Origin: Rhodococcus sp. W8901
GTDB taxonomy: Bacteria > Actinomycetota > Actinomycetes > Mycobacteriales > Mycobacteriaceae
Direction: 5' to 3'
NCBI RefSeq assembly: GCF_013348805.1
Contig: NZ_CP054690.1
Coordinates: 1,798,001-1,862,000, forward strand
Length of the DNA: 64,000 nucleotides
Made by a program: the position numbers and the translations under genes. The notes beneath the pieces were generated by a model that was not told where the DNA came from, ran no database searches, and saw only the letters and a program-made list of their open reading frames with translations. Below are positions 1-8,807 of this stretch, in pieces; the stretch's first letter is position 1, and each line of letters starts with the position of its first letter.

Positions 1-45
1 TTCGGCCGCGTCGATCATCGCCTGGCGGGCAGTGGTCCGAGTCAC
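1..45 (-). CDS. TetR-family regulator, N-terminal fragment (cut by window edge)
   Basis: Only the first 15 codons are inside the window. They read from a GTG at 45 as VTRTTARQAMIDAAE, which resembles the start of TetR/AcrR helix-turn-helix repressors. The start is supported by a -10-like hexamer (TAATGT) ending 7 nt before the GTG, which would give a leaderless transcript. A perfect palindrome overlaps that promoter, fitting autoregulation. The ligand domain is not visible, so neither the target nor the ligand can be inferred. Confidence 0.6.
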   Translation of the reverse strand, partial: MTRTTARQAMIDAAE

Positions 46-52
46 AGTGACG

Positions 53-58
53 ACATTA
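53..58 (-). promoter_or_regulatory. -10 element of leaderless tetR promoter
   Basis: On the minus strand TAATGT is followed by 7 nt and then the GTG start at 45. No convincing -35 is visible. Confidence 0.45.
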
Positions 59-73
59 AGGCCGTGGCCTTAA
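56..73. promoter_or_regulatory. perfect palindrome, candidate TetR operator
   Basis: TTAAGGCCGTGGCCTTAA has 8-bp arms around a GT centre. It overlaps three bases of the -10 hexamer of the adjacent TetR gene, the classic position for an autorepressor site. It also lies between that gene and the 3' end of the enoyl-CoA hydratase gene. Confidence 0.55.
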
Positions 74-124
74 ACCGTCAATACTCGTCGACGGCTAGGT
101 GGCATTCTTCTGTCACGGCGGAAC

Positions 125-934
125 CTACCTGGCGTCGCGGAAGACCGGATCCCGCTTCTCGCGCCGTGCGAGGGTCGCCTCCTCGAAGTTGTCGGTCATC
201 AGCCGGATGAGCAGCTGCCCGAGCCCCTCCTGGTTCATGTGTTGCGCCATCGACGACGCATCCAGGCTCGACCACAGCGTTCGTTTGGTCAGCTCGATGC
301 CGGGGCGGGAGAACGACGCGATCCGCTGCGCCAGGTCGAACGCGTCGTCCAGTAGATCCTCCTGCGCGACGATGCGCGACACCAGTCCGATCCGTGCGGC
401 CTCGTCGGCGTCGATGTCCCGGCCGGTGAGCATGATCTCGAACGCGCGCGACGATCCGATCGCGCGGGGCAGCAGGTAGCTCAGGCCCAGCTCGCTCGCG
501 GTCAGACCGTTGTTGATGCCGGCCGCCCGGAAGTACGCCTCCGGCGCGGCCAGCCGGATGTCCGCCGCCATCGACAGACAGAAGCCGCCACCGATCGCGG
601 CGCCGTTGACCGCCGCGATCACCGGCTGGTGCATGCGGCGCAGCGTGAGCACGACGTCGTCGAGCATCTCCATCGACCGCAGCGCGATCGACGGTCGGGT
701 GAGCCCGTCGATGTGGGGCGGGCTGCCCGCGGACGTCTGGTCGGCGCCGGAGCAGAAGCCGTGGCCCGCCCCGGTCAGCACGAGGGCGCGCACCGAGTTG
801 TCGCTGCTGATCGCCTCGAGCGATTCCTTGAACGGGACCATGACGTCGAACGCCATCGCGTTCATGCGTTCCGGACGGTTGAGGGTCACCAGCGCCACGT
901 TCTCGCGCGGCCGTTCGACGAGGATGAAGCTCAA
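125..934 (-). CDS. enoyl-CoA hydratase/isomerase family protein
   Basis: The 269-residue protein has the crotonase fold signature. The N-terminal strand ALVTLNRPERMNAM is followed by an oxyanion-hole region GAGHGFCSGAD near residues 56-66 and a second oxyanion segment AAVNGAAIGGGF near 107-119. These enzymes hydrate 2-enoyl-CoA or isomerise acyl-CoA in the cytoplasm during beta-oxidation. The TTG start at 934 has an AGGAG five nt upstream. It lies downstream of the permease on the same strand with a 78-nt gap. The exact substrate cannot be read from sequence. Confidence 0.88.
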   Translation of the reverse strand: MSFILVERPRENVALVTLNRPERMNAMAFDVMVPFKESLEAISSDNSVRALVLTGAGHGFCSGADQTSAGSPPHIDGLTRPSIALRSMEMLDDVVLTLRRMHQPVIAAVNGAAIGGGFCLSMAADIRLAAPEAYFRAAGINNGLTASELGLSYLLPRAIGSSRAFEIMLTGRDIDADEAARIGLVSRIVAQEDLLDDAFDLAQRIASFSRPGIELTKRTLWSSLDASSMAQHMNQEGLGQLLIRLMTDNFEEATLARREKRDPVFRDAR

Positions 935-1012
935 CGGATCTCCTACGGTCCCGGGGGCGATTGTGCGCCGACCCTACGCCGCAGGAGCGTCCGGTGTGCC
1001 CGTTCTCGCGAC

Positions 1013-2401
1013 CTAGATCGCGGGGTCCTCGACGGCCGCGTCCTTCCGCGCCCGGCGGCGCGAATTGATCACCGACAGCAGCAGAATGAGGAGGAACAGC
1101 CCCGCCGTGGCGATCAACTGGTCGCGGGCGTCGTCGTCGAACATCATCAGCACGGCGAACGCGGCGAGCAGTGCCAGCGTGAGGTAGCTCAGGTACGGGA
1201 ACAGCCACATCTTCACGGTGAGCTTGCCCTCGCGCTCGAGCTGCGGCCGCAGCCGAAGGTGCGAGATGACGATGAACACCCAGATCACCAGCAGCGCCGC
1301 ACCGACCGCATTGAGCAGGATGCCGAGCAGGTCGTCGGGCAGCAGCCAGTTCAGCAGGACACTGACGAAGCCGAAGAACACCGACAGCACCACCGCATTG
1401 GTGGGCACGCCGGTCGTCGAGAGCTTCGCGAGCGGTGCCGGGCCGTCGTTCCGCCGGGCGAGCGAGAACGCCATCCGGGAGGTGCCGTAGACGTTCGCGT
1501 TGAACGCGGACAGCAGCGCGATCACCACGACCAGTTCCATCAGGCCGGAGACGTACGGGAGATTGGCCCGCTCGAGCACGGCGACGAAGGGGCCGTCCTG
1601 CAGGCCGGGATCGTTCCACGGCAGGACAAGGACCATGATGCCGATCGCGCCGATGTAGAAGACGCTGATCCGCCACATGACGGTGCGGACGGCCGTGGCG
1701 ATCGAGCGCTCGGGGTCCTCGGACTCGGCCGCGGCGATCGTGACGATCTCGATGCCGCCGAACGCGAATGCCACGACCAGCAGGCCCGCCGCGATACCCG
1801 CGAATCCGTTGGGCATGAATCCGCCCTCACCGAGCAGGTTCGTGAATCCGACCGGATCGGTGTCCGGGAGCAGGCCGAAGACGAGCAGCACACCGACGAC
1901 GAGGAAACCGATGATGGCGGCGACCTTGAGGGCCGCGAACCAGAACTCGAATTCGCCGAAGTTGCTGACCTTGGCGAGATTGACGACCGCGAAGAACGTC
2001 ACGAAGACGAGGGCGATCACCCACTGCGGCACACCGGGCATCCAGTCGTTGACGATCGCCGAGGCGCCCGTGATCTCGGCGCCGAGCACCATGATCAGCA
2101 TGAACCAGTACAGCCAGCCCATGACGAAGCCGGCCCATTCGCCGATGCCGATGCGCGCGTAGTGCGAGAAGGATCCGCTCGCCGGCAGCGCGGCGCCCAT
2201 CTCGCCGAGCATGCGCATGACGCACACCACGACGAAACCGGCGATCACGTAGGAGATCAGGACCGCGGGGCCGGCCTTCGCGATCCCGACGCCGGTCCCG
2301 AGGAAGAGACCGGCGCCGATGGCCGACCCCAGGCCCATCATCGTCAGATGACGGACCTTGAGGCCGTGCCCTAATCGGACTGGGGTTTCGGTGGAGCTCA
2401 C
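1013..2401 (-). CDS. amino-acid permease (APC superfamily, AAT family)
   Basis: The 462-residue integral membrane protein has about 12 hydrophobic segments. The first helix carries GLGSAIGAGLFLGTG, the unwound helix-1 substrate motif of APC transporters. The length and the AESEDPERSIATAVR loop fit the AAT group (GABA, aromatic or basic amino acid permeases), which work as proton symporters. The start is GTG 2401, ten nt after the dapD stop on the same strand, so it is probably co-transcribed with dapD. That pairing hints at a link to lysine or diaminopimelate metabolism, but this is inference only. Confidence 0.88.
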   Translation of the reverse strand: MSSTETPVRLGHGLKVRHLTMMGLGSAIGAGLFLGTGVGIAKAGPAVLISYVIAGFVVVCVMRMLGEMGAALPASGSFSHYARIGIGEWAGFVMGWLYWFMLIMVLGAEITGASAIVNDWMPGVPQWVIALVFVTFFAVVNLAKVSNFGEFEFWFAALKVAAIIGFLVVGVLLVFGLLPDTDPVGFTNLLGEGGFMPNGFAGIAAGLLVVAFAFGGIEIVTIAAAESEDPERSIATAVRTVMWRISVFYIGAIGIMVLVLPWNDPGLQDGPFVAVLERANLPYVSGLMELVVVIALLSAFNANVYGTSRMAFSLARRNDGPAPLAKLSTTGVPTNAVVLSVFFGFVSVLLNWLLPDDLLGILLNAVGAALLVIWVFIVISHLRLRPQLEREGKLTVKMWLFPYLSYLTLALLAAFAVLMMFDDDARDQLIATAGLFLLILLLSVINSRRRARKDAAVEDPAI

Positions 2402-2411
2402 AAGCTGCGGA

Positions 2412-3374
2412 TCAGTCGTTGGCGTGCAGTGCTGCGTTCAGTTCCACGCCCGTGCCCTTCCACGGCACCACCTCGACGGCGCCGGAGACGGAGTTGCGAC
2501 GGAACAGGATGTTCGACTGGCCGCTCAGGTCGGCGGCCTTGACGACGGTGCCGTCCGGGCCGGTGACCTTGGTGCCGGCGGTGATGTAGAGGCCCGCCTC
2601 GACGACGCAGTCGTCGCCGAGCGAGATGCCCAGGCCGGCGTTGGCGCCGAGCAGGCAGCGCTCGCCGACGGAGATGACCTGCTTGCCGCCACCGGACAGC
2701 GTGCCCATGATCGAGGCGCCACCGCCGACATCGGAGCCGTCACCGACGACGACGCCCGCGGAGATGCGGCCCTCGACCATCGAGCTGCCGAGCGTGCCGG
2801 CGTTGAAGTTCACGAAGCCCTCGTGCATGACGGTGGTGCCGCTCGCCAGGTGGGCACCCAGGCGGGCGCGGTCGGCGTCGGCGATGCGCACACCGGCCGG
2901 GACGACGTAGTCGACCATGCGCGGGAACTTGTCGACACCGAACACGGTCACCGCGCCGCGGATCCGCAGCCGCGAGCGGACCAGCTCGAAGCCGTCCACG
3001 GCGCACGGGCCGAAGTTGGTCCACACCACGTTCGCGAGCAGACCGAACTGACCGTCGAGGTTGACGCCGTGCGGCTGCACCAGGCGGTGCGACAGGAGGT
3101 GCAGACGCAGGTAGACGTCGTGCGCGTCGACCGGCGGCGCGGACAGGTCCGTGATCGTGGTGCGCACCACGACCTGCTTGACCTCGCGGGCTTCGTCGTG
3201 GCCGGCGAGCAGAGCGAGGTCCGACGGAATGTCGGTGCCCTCGAGCGCGACGGTTCCGGCGACGGTGCCGTCCTCGTACTCGCCCAGCTCGGGGGCCGGG
3301 TACCAGGTGTCGAGAACCGTGCCCGACTCGGTCACGTTGGCGACGCCTACTGCAGATGCTCCCTGTGCACTCAC
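2412..3374 (-). CDS. dapD: 2,3,4,5-tetrahydropyridine-2,6-dicarboxylate N-succinyltransferase
   Basis: The 320-residue protein catalyses succinyl transfer to tetrahydrodipicolinate in the lysine/meso-diaminopimelate pathway. The C-terminal half shows hexapeptide (left-handed beta-helix) repeats with alternating glycines, for example [19 protein letters not shown]. The length matches mycobacterial DapD (about 317 residues). I chose the GTG at 3374 rather than upstream codons because a TAACCT hexamer lies 8 nt before it. The gene is divergent from dapE, the next-but-one step of the same pathway, and a long inverted repeat spans its start codon. Confidence 0.93.
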   Translation of the reverse strand: MSAQGASAVGVANVTESGTVLDTWYPAPELGEYEDGTVAGTVALEGTDIPSDLALLAGHDEAREVKQVVVRTTITDLSAPPVDAHDVYLRLHLLSHRLVQPHGVNLDGQFGLLANVVWTNFGPCAVDGFELVRSRLRIRGAVTVFGVDKFPRMVDYVVPAGVRIADADRARLGAHLASGTTVMHEGFVNFNAGTLGSSMVEGRISAGVVVGDGSDVGGGASIMGTLSGGGKQVISVGERCLLGANAGLGISLGDDCVVEAGLYITAGTKVTGPDGTVVKAADLSGQSNILFRRNSVSGAVEVVPWKGTGVELNAALHAND

Positions 3375-3385
3375 GGGTGCACAGG
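3362..3385. promoter_or_regulatory. inverted repeat spanning the dapD start codon
   Basis: CCTGTGCAC-N6-GTGCACAGG has perfect 9-bp arms. The spacer contains the dapD GTG start and the right arm overlaps the dapD -10. It could be an operator or an mRNA hairpin that occludes the start of a near-leaderless transcript. Confidence 0.55.
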
Positions 3386-3388
3386 TTA
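3383..3388 (-). promoter_or_regulatory. -10 element of dapD promoter
   Basis: TAACCT on the minus strand ends 8 nt before the dapD GTG, so the 5' untranslated region is about 0-2 nt. Confidence 0.5.
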
Positions 3389-3480
3389 CGCGAGGTGTGC
3401 GAGGCCGTCCGGGGCGGTGAGCCGATTGTGATCCCGACCGCGCGTTCCGACCGGTCGGGTGCCCTGGTGGACAGGGCACC

Positions 3481-3486
3481 TAACCT
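3481..3486 (+). promoter_or_regulatory. -10 element of leaderless dapE promoter
   Basis: TAACCT is followed by 7 nt and then GTG 3494. It uses the same hexamer as the divergent dapD promoter. Confidence 0.55.
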
Positions 3487-3493
3487 GGAAGCC

Positions 3494-4591
3494 GTGAGCA
3501 TCCTCGATCTGCACGCCGACCCCATCGACCTCACCGCCGCGCTCGTGGACATCCACAGCGTGTCGCAGGACGAGGGCGTCATCGCCGACGCCGTCGAGGC
3601 CGCGCTGCGCGAACAGACATCCGGGTTCGAGGTGATCCGCAGCGGCAACGCGGTGCTCGCCCGCACCGCCCGCGGGCTGCCGAGCCGGGTCATGCTCGCC
3701 GGTCACCTGGACACCGTGCCGATCGCCGACAACGTTCCGAGCCGGCGCACGACCGACGAGCGGGGCGACCTGCTGCACGGCTGCGGCACCGTCGACATGA
3801 AGTCCGGCGACGCGGTCTTCCTGCACCTGGCCGCGACGATCTCCGACTTCGCGCACGATCTGACGCTGGTGTTCTACGACTGCGAGGAGATCGCCGCGCA
3901 GTACAACGGGCTCGGACGCATCGAGCGTGACCTGCCCGAGTGGCTGGCCGCGGACGTCGCGATCCTCGGCGAGCCCACGGCCGGGTTCATCGAGGCGGGG
4001 TGTCAGGGCACGCTGCGGGTGCGCCTGACGACGTCGGGTGTGCGCGCGCATTCGGCGCGATCGTGGCTCGGCGACAACGCGATCCACAAGTTCGCCCCGG
4101 TGCTGGACCGGTTGTCGGCGTACGAGGCGCGGTCCGTGGACATCGACGGCTGTGTCTACCGGGAGGGGCTGTCCGCGGTGCGGATCGCGGGCGGGGTCGC
4201 GGGCAACGTCGTGCCCGACGCCGCCGAGATGGACGTCAACTTCCGCTTCGCGCCCGACCGCAGCGTGGAGCAGGCCGTCGAGCACGTGCGCGAGGTGTTC
4301 GAGCCGTCGGCGCTCGGCGGTCTCGAGCTCGGCTTCGAGGTCACCGACAGCTCGCCCGGCGCGTTGCCGGGTCTGTCGAACCCCGCGGCCGCGGCGCTGA
4401 TCGAGGCCGCCGGCGGGCAGTATCGCGCCAAGTACGGCTGGACCGACGTATCCCGGTTCTCGGCGCTCGGTATCCCCGCGGTCAACTACGGTCCCGGCGA
4501 TCCCAACCTGGCGCACAAGCGGGACGAGCACGTCCCGGTGGAGCAGATCACCGACGTCACGCGGGTGCTGCGCGGGTACCTCAGCGCGTAG
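3494..4591 (+). CDS. dapE: succinyl-diaminopimelate desuccinylase
   Basis: The 365-residue M20 metallopeptidase removes succinate from N-succinyl-LL-diaminopimelate in lysine and cell-wall precursor synthesis. Metal ligands are visible in the LAGHLDTVP motif (His, with the following Asp), [13 protein letters not shown] (bridging Asp), DCEE (catalytic and ligand Glu pair), LGEPT and the C-terminal AHKRDE histidine. The start GTG 3494 is fixed by the leaderless promoter and by homology beginning at [13 protein letters not shown]. Upstream in-frame codons have no support. Confidence 0.93.
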   Translation: MSILDLHADPIDLTAALVDIHSVSQDEGVIADAVEAALREQTSGFEVIRSGNAVLARTARGLPSRVMLAGHLDTVPIADNVPSRRTTDERGDLLHGCGTVDMKSGDAVFLHLAATISDFAHDLTLVFYDCEEIAAQYNGLGRIERDLPEWLAADVAILGEPTAGFIEAGCQGTLRVRLTTSGVRAHSARSWLGDNAIHKFAPVLDRLSAYEARSVDIDGCVYREGLSAVRIAGGVAGNVVPDAAEMDVNFRFAPDRSVEQAVEHVREVFEPSALGGLELGFEVTDSSPGALPGLSNPAAAALIEAAGGQYRAKYGWTDVSRFSALGIPAVNYGPGDPNLAHKRDEHVPVEQITDVTRVLRGYLSA

Positions 4592-4613
4592 GTGTGCGCC
4601 GCGGGTGAACGGC

Positions 4614-4619
4614 TAGCCT
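4614..4619 (+). promoter_or_regulatory. -10 element, leaderless LOG-operon promoter
   Basis: TAGCCT ends 7 nt before the ATG at 4627. Confidence 0.5.
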
Positions 4620-4626
4620 TGCCCGC

Positions 4627-5433
4627 ATGGCACCAGACAGGAAGACCGGGGCCGCCCGGCGCAGTAGTTCCTCGGTGAAACACCGCGGTCCGATCATGTT
4701 GCGGCGCGACCGCAAGGTGGAGGCGACCACCACCGACCAGCGGCTCCTCGACCAGCGCGGGCCTACGGACTGGGTGCACACCGATCCGTGGCGGGTACTG
4801 CGGATCCAGAGCGAGTTCATCGAGGGCTTCGGCGCGCTCGCCGAGGTGCCGCGCGCCGTGACCGTGTTCGGGTCGGCCCGGACGGGGGAGGGCACCTCCG
4901 AGTACGCCGCCGCGCGCGAACTCGGCACGGCGCTCGCGGCGGCCGGATTCGCGATCATCACCGGCGGCGGACCCGGTGTCATGGAGGGCGCCAACCGCGG
5001 CGCCAGCGAGACCGGCGGATACTCGATCGGCCTCGGCATCGAGTTGCCGTTCGAGCAGGGACTCAACGAGTGGGTCGATCTCGGCATCAACTTCCGCTAC
5101 TTCTTCGCGCGTAAGACGATGTTCGTGAAGTACTCGCAGGCGTTCATCTGCCTTCCCGGCGGATTCGGCACTCTCGACGAGCTGTTCGAGGCGCTGACGC
5201 TGGTGCAGACCCGCAAGATCACCCGGTTCCCGATCGTGCTGATCGGCACGGAGTTCTGGGGCGGGCTGATCGACTGGGTCCGCGGCACTCTCGAGCGGAC
5301 CGGGAAGATCTCGCCCGGGGACGCCGATCTCATCCATGTCACCGACAGTGTCGAGGAGGCGGTCCGGATCGTCGTCGAGTCGCAGCACGGCGTGGACGAG
5401 GCGGCACTGCTGGGAGACGAGGACGAGTGGTGA
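4627..5433 (+). CDS. LOG-family protein (TIGR00730 type), first of two
   Basis: The 268-residue protein carries the lysine-decarboxylase-like LOG motifs: GGGPGVMEGANRGA (residues about 117-130) and PGGFGTLDELFE (about 177-188). Family members hydrolyse cytokinin nucleotides such as N6-modified AMP to the free base and ribose 5-phosphate. It has an N-terminal extension of about 70 residues ahead of the Rossmann core, as in the longer TIGR00730 subgroup. It overlaps the next LOG gene by 4 nt, so the two are one operon. In vivo substrate is unknown. Confidence 0.85.
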   Translation: MAPDRKTGAARRSSSSVKHRGPIMLRRDRKVEATTTDQRLLDQRGPTDWVHTDPWRVLRIQSEFIEGFGALAEVPRAVTVFGSARTGEGTSEYAAARELGTALAAAGFAIITGGGPGVMEGANRGASETGGYSIGLGIELPFEQGLNEWVDLGINFRYFFARKTMFVKYSQAFICLPGGFGTLDELFEALTLVQTRKITRFPIVLIGTEFWGGLIDWVRGTLERTGKISPGDADLIHVTDSVEEAVRIVVESQHGVDEAALLGDEDEW

Positions 5434-5981
5434 GCACGAGCGACAAGAAGTTCAGCGTCTGCGTGTACTGCGCGTCGGGGCCCGTGGATCAGCAGTTCCT
5501 CCAGCTGGCATCCGAGGTGGGCACGGCGATCGGCCGCCGGGGATGGCAGTTGGTATCCGGCGGCGGCAACGTCTCGATGATGGGCGCCGTCGCGACCGCG
5601 GCCCGCGAAGCGGGCGCGTGGACCGTCGGCGTCATCCCGAAGGCGCTGGTGCACAAGGAGGTTGCGGACGTCGACGCCGACGAGCTGATCGTCACCGACA
5701 CGATGCGTGAACGCAAGCGCATCATGGAGGACCGCGCCGGCGCATTCATCACGCTGCCCGGTGGGATCGGCACCCTCGAGGAACTGTTCGAGACCTGGAC
5801 CGCCGGATACCTCGGTATGCACGAGAAGCCGGTGGTGATGCTCGATCCCGTCGACCACTTCCGCGGACTGCTGCACTGGCTCGAGGGGCTGCGCGGTCAG
5901 GGGTTCGTCGCGCAGCGTGCACTTGACGGGCTGATCGTCACGGGCGACGTCGAATCCGCGCTGGACGCCTGCGTGCGCTGA
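5430..5981 (+). CDS. LOG-family protein, second of two (Rv1205-like)
   Basis: The 183-residue protein is a compact LOG enzyme with SGGGNVSMMGAVA and PGGIGTLEELFETW. The conserved Arg and Glu of the active site are present in the motif MRERKRIMEDRAGAF. It resembles M. tuberculosis Rv1205, which makes free cytokinins from phosphoribosyl forms. GTG 5430 overlaps the upstream stop as GTGA, so I prefer it to the adjacent GTG at 5427. Two tandem LOG paralogues that differ in length may hydrolyse different nucleotides, which is inference. Confidence 0.87.
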   Translation: MSTSDKKFSVCVYCASGPVDQQFLQLASEVGTAIGRRGWQLVSGGGNVSMMGAVATAAREAGAWTVGVIPKALVHKEVADVDADELIVTDTMRERKRIMEDRAGAFITLPGGIGTLEELFETWTAGYLGMHEKPVVMLDPVDHFRGLLHWLEGLRGQGFVAQRALDGLIVTGDVESALDACVR

Positions 5982-6023
5982 AAACGGTTCCTGTCGAGGG
6001 GTTCCGGGGGCGGGTCGTAAAGG

Positions 6024-6037
6024 TTACTGTGGAGTAA
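6024..6037. promoter_or_regulatory. TTACT-N4-AGTAA palindrome, candidate operator of fadD6
   Basis: TTACTGTGGAGTAA overlaps the likely fadD6 -10 (TACTGT, 6025-6030). The same arms recur upstream of the malic enzyme gene at 29424-29437. Confidence 0.5.
6025..6030 (+). promoter_or_regulatory. -10 element of fadD6 promoter
   Basis: TACTGT lies 54 nt before the ATG at 6085. It gives a leader of about 48 nt with an AAGG ribosome-binding site. Confidence 0.4.
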
Positions 6038-6084
6038 GAAACGTCCCCTTTCGACCCTCCCTGCCCCTTCCGACAAGGATGCCG

Positions 6085-7860
6085 ATGAGTTCAGACGCCA
6101 CCGCTTCGACGATCAGTCTCGTGCAGCTCGCGCTGCAACTGCCGCGGATGGCGACCGAACTCCCCAGCCTGGCGCGCGGGGCGCTGGGGATGACCCGCAA
6201 GCCGGAGTCGCGCGAGTCGATCGGCCGGGTGTTCCAGGAACTGGCCCGCCGCCAGCCGGATCAGCCGTTCATTCGCTTCGAAGGCGAGTCGATCGGCTAC
6301 GGGGATGCCAATTCTCGGGTCAACCGCTACGCCGACGTCCTCGTACGGCACGGCGTCCGGCGCGGCGACGTCGTCGGGATTCTCATGAAGAACCGGCCCG
6401 AGACGTTGCTGCTGACCCTGGCGGTGGTCAAACTCGGCGCGGTCGCGGGCATGCTCAACCACAATCAGCGCGCCGATGTGCTGGCGCACAGCCTGTCCGT
6501 GCTGGACAGCCGGGTGCTGGTGGTGGGGGAGGAGTGCGGCGAGGCGATCGCCTCACTGGGGAGCGAGGTGCACGCGAAGGCTGTGTTGGCCGCAGTCGAT
6601 CTGGACCGACTCGCGCAGGATGCGGACTCGTCGAACCCCGCTGTGTGCGAGCACATCCGGGGCACGGAGCGTGCCTTCTACATCTTCACCTCGGGCACGA
6701 CCGGATTGCCGAAGGCCAGCCTGATGAGCCACTTCCGGTGGCTCAAGAGCATGTCCGGGCTGGGCGCGATGGGAGTTCGACTGCGCCGCAACGACACTCT
6801 GTACTGTGCGTTGCCGCTGTACCACAACAACGCGTTGACGGTGTCGCTGTCGTCGGTGCTCTCCGCCGGAGCCGCGATCGCGATCGGACGCACCTTCTCC
6901 GCCTCCCGGTTCTGGGACGACGCGAAGGCCAACCGGGCCACCGCGTTCGTCTACATCGGTGAGGTCTGCCGGTACCTCCTCAACCAGCCGCCCAGGGCGA
7001 ACGACCGCGACAACGGAATCCGCCTGATGGTCGGCAACGGGCTCCGGCCGGAGATCTGGACCGAGTTCACCGAGCGCTTCGGCATCGAGCGAGTCGCCGA
7101 GTTCTACGGCGCCAGCGAGTGCAACATCGCGTTCGTCAACGCCCTCGGCGTCGACCGCACCGCAGGGGTGTGCCCGCTGCCGTACGCGGTGGTGGAGTTC
7201 GACCCCGAGACCGGGCGTGCGCGCCGCGACCCGAAGGGGAGGCTGCGGCGCGTCGGCACCGGCGAGGTGGGGCTGCTGCTGTCGAAGGTGACCGATCGGG
7301 CGCCGTTCGACGGCTACACCGACCCGGAGGCCAGCGAGAAGAAGCTGGTGCGGGACGGATTCAAGGACGGCGACTGCTGGTTCGACACCGGCGATCTCGT
7401 GCGCAGCCAGGGCTTCATGCACGTCGCGTTCGTGGACCGTCTGGGTGACACGTTCCGGTGGAAGGGCGAGAACGTCGCGACCACCGAGGTGGAGGGGGCG
7501 CTGTCCGCGCACCCCGCGATCGAGCAGTCGGTGGTGTACGGCGTCGCGGTGCCCGGCACGGACGGCAAGGCGGGGATGGCGGCGGTGACGGTGCGCTCGG
7601 GTCACGCGCTCGACGGCGTTCGGCTCGCCGAGGAGCTGTACACCCGGCTGCCGGCGTACGCGATCCCCCTGTTCGTGCGTGTCGTCGACTCGCTCGAGAC
7701 GACGTCGACTTTCAAGAGCCGCAAGGTGGAACTGCGCGAGGAGGGGTACTCGTCGACCGTCGACGAGCTGTACGTGCTCGCCGGCCGGGGTGAGGGTTAC
7801 CGGCCCGCATACGACGGATACGTGCGTGATGTCGCCGAGGGCAATGCTCCCCGGGCGTAA
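6085..7860 (+). CDS. fadD6: long-chain fatty-acid-CoA synthetase FadD6
   Basis: The 591-residue enzyme belongs to the ANL superfamily, bubblegum/FATP-like branch. The AMP-binding P-loop is FIFTSGTTGLPK (about residue 208), followed by YGASE and the FDTGDL hinge near 433; the C-terminal TSTFKSRKVEL carries the catalytic lysine. It activates long-chain fatty acids to acyl-CoA, possibly coupled with uptake at the membrane. ATG 6085 has AAGG six nt upstream; the in-frame ATG at 6079 directly abuts that site and is less likely. A palindromic operator overlaps its promoter. Confidence 0.92.
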   Translation: MSSDATASTISLVQLALQLPRMATELPSLARGALGMTRKPESRESIGRVFQELARRQPDQPFIRFEGESIGYGDANSRVNRYADVLVRHGVRRGDVVGILMKNRPETLLLTLAVVKLGAVAGMLNHNQRADVLAHSLSVLDSRVLVVGEECGEAIASLGSEVHAKAVLAAVDLDRLAQDADSSNPAVCEHIRGTERAFYIFTSGTTGLPKASLMSHFRWLKSMSGLGAMGVRLRRNDTLYCALPLYHNNALTVSLSSVLSAGAAIAIGRTFSASRFWDDAKANRATAFVYIGEVCRYLLNQPPRANDRDNGIRLMVGNGLRPEIWTEFTERFGIERVAEFYGASECNIAFVNALGVDRTAGVCPLPYAVVEFDPETGRARRDPKGRLRRVGTGEVGLLLSKVTDRAPFDGYTDPEASEKKLVRDGFKDGDCWFDTGDLVRSQGFMHVAFVDRLGDTFRWKGENVATTEVEGALSAHPAIEQSVVYGVAVPGTDGKAGMAAVTVRSGHALDGVRLAEELYTRLPAYAIPLFVRVVDSLETTSTFKSRKVELREEGYSSTVDELYVLAGRGEGYRPAYDGYVRDVAEGNAPRA

Positions 7861-7877
7861 CGTCCTCCCGCTCATGC

Positions 7878-7883
7878 GACTAT
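7878..7883 (+). promoter_or_regulatory. -10-like element, leaderless folP2 promoter
   Basis: GACTAT (nAnnnT pattern) ends 6 nt before ATG 7890, so transcription would begin at the start codon. Confidence 0.4.
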
Positions 7884-7889
7884 GGGGGC

Positions 7890-8807
7890 ATGGCACCGCG
7901 CCCCGCCTCCGGCGACGACTCGGCCGTCTCGGCCCCCGGACACGTCCTGCCCACCCTGTGTGGCAGGCCGGTCGTGACCGATCGCGCCCTCGTGATGGCG
8001 ATCGTCAACCGCACCCCGGACTCCTTCTACGACCGCGGTGCGACGTTCTCGGACGAGGCGGCGATGGCGGCGGTCGATCGCGCGGTCGCGGAGGGTGCCG
8101 ATCTCGTCGACATCGGGGGCGTGAAGGCGGGCCCCGGCGCGCTCGTCGACGCCGCGGAGGAGACGCGCCGCGTGGTGCCGTTCGTGGAGGCGATCCGGGC
8201 GCGCTACCCGGACGTGATCATCAGCGTGGACACGTGGCGCAGCGAGGTCGCCCGACTCGCGTGCGGTGAGGGTGCCGACCTGATCAACGACACGTGGGCG
8301 GGGGCCGACCCCGAACTGGTGGAGGTCGCGGCCGAACTCGGTGCCGGGATCGTCTGCTCGCACACCGGGGGAGCGGTACCGCGCACGCGCCCGCACCGCG
8401 TCCGCTACACCGACGTGGTCGCCGACGTCGTCGGCGAGGTGGTCGCCGCGGCCGAACACGCGTCGCGGCTGGGGGTGCGGGCGGACTCGATCCTGATCGA
8501 TCCCACCCACGATTTCGGGAAGAACACCTTTCACGGGCTCGAATTGTTGCGTCGCGTGGAAGATCTCGTTAAGACCGGATGGCCCGTGCTGATGGCGCTC
8601 AGCAACAAGGACTTCATCGGGGAGACTCTGGGTGTGGAACTGGCCGAGAGGTTGGAGGGAACCCTGGCGGCGACTGCTCTGGCGGCCGCCGGTGGGGCCC
8701 GCGTATTCCGCGTCCACGAGGTTGCCTCGACCCGGCGTGTGGTCGACATGGTCGCCGCGATCATGGGAACCAGGCAACCCGTCCGCACCGTACGGGGGTT
8801 GGCATGA
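7890..8807 (+). CDS. folP2: dihydropteroate synthase homologue FolP2
   Basis: The 305-residue TIM-barrel protein resembles dihydropteroate synthase, with VMAIVNRTPDSFYDRG at residues 35-50 and HEVASTRRVVDM near the C terminus. However, the loop that in true DHPS reads GGESTRPGA (binding pABA and sulfonamide) is GGVKAGPGA here. This fits the family knowledge that mycobacterial FolP2 lacks DHPS activity. It overlaps gpgS by 4 nt (ATGA), so it may serve methylglucose lipopolysaccharide synthesis rather than folate. Its own reaction is not established. Confidence 0.88.
   Translation: MAPRPASGDDSAVSAPGHVLPTLCGRPVVTDRALVMAIVNRTPDSFYDRGATFSDEAAMAAVDRAVAEGADLVDIGGVKAGPGALVDAAEETRRVVPFVEAIRARYPDVIISVDTWRSEVARLACGEGADLINDTWAGADPELVEVAAELGAGIVCSHTGGAVPRTRPHRVRYTDVVADVVGEVVAAAEHASRLGVRADSILIDPTHDFGKNTFHGLELLRRVEDLVKTGWPVLMALSNKDFIGETLGVELAERLEGTLAATALAAAGGARVFRVHEVASTRRVVDMVAAIMGTRQPVRTVRGLA

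Noticed and set aside
629-2374. Long plus-strand open frame of 581 codons antisense to the permease and hydratase genes
   Set aside because: Its product is a low-complexity mix of Arg, His, Glu, Asp and Gln typical of the complement of a high-GC gene; the opposite strand encodes clear transporter and crotonase motifs.
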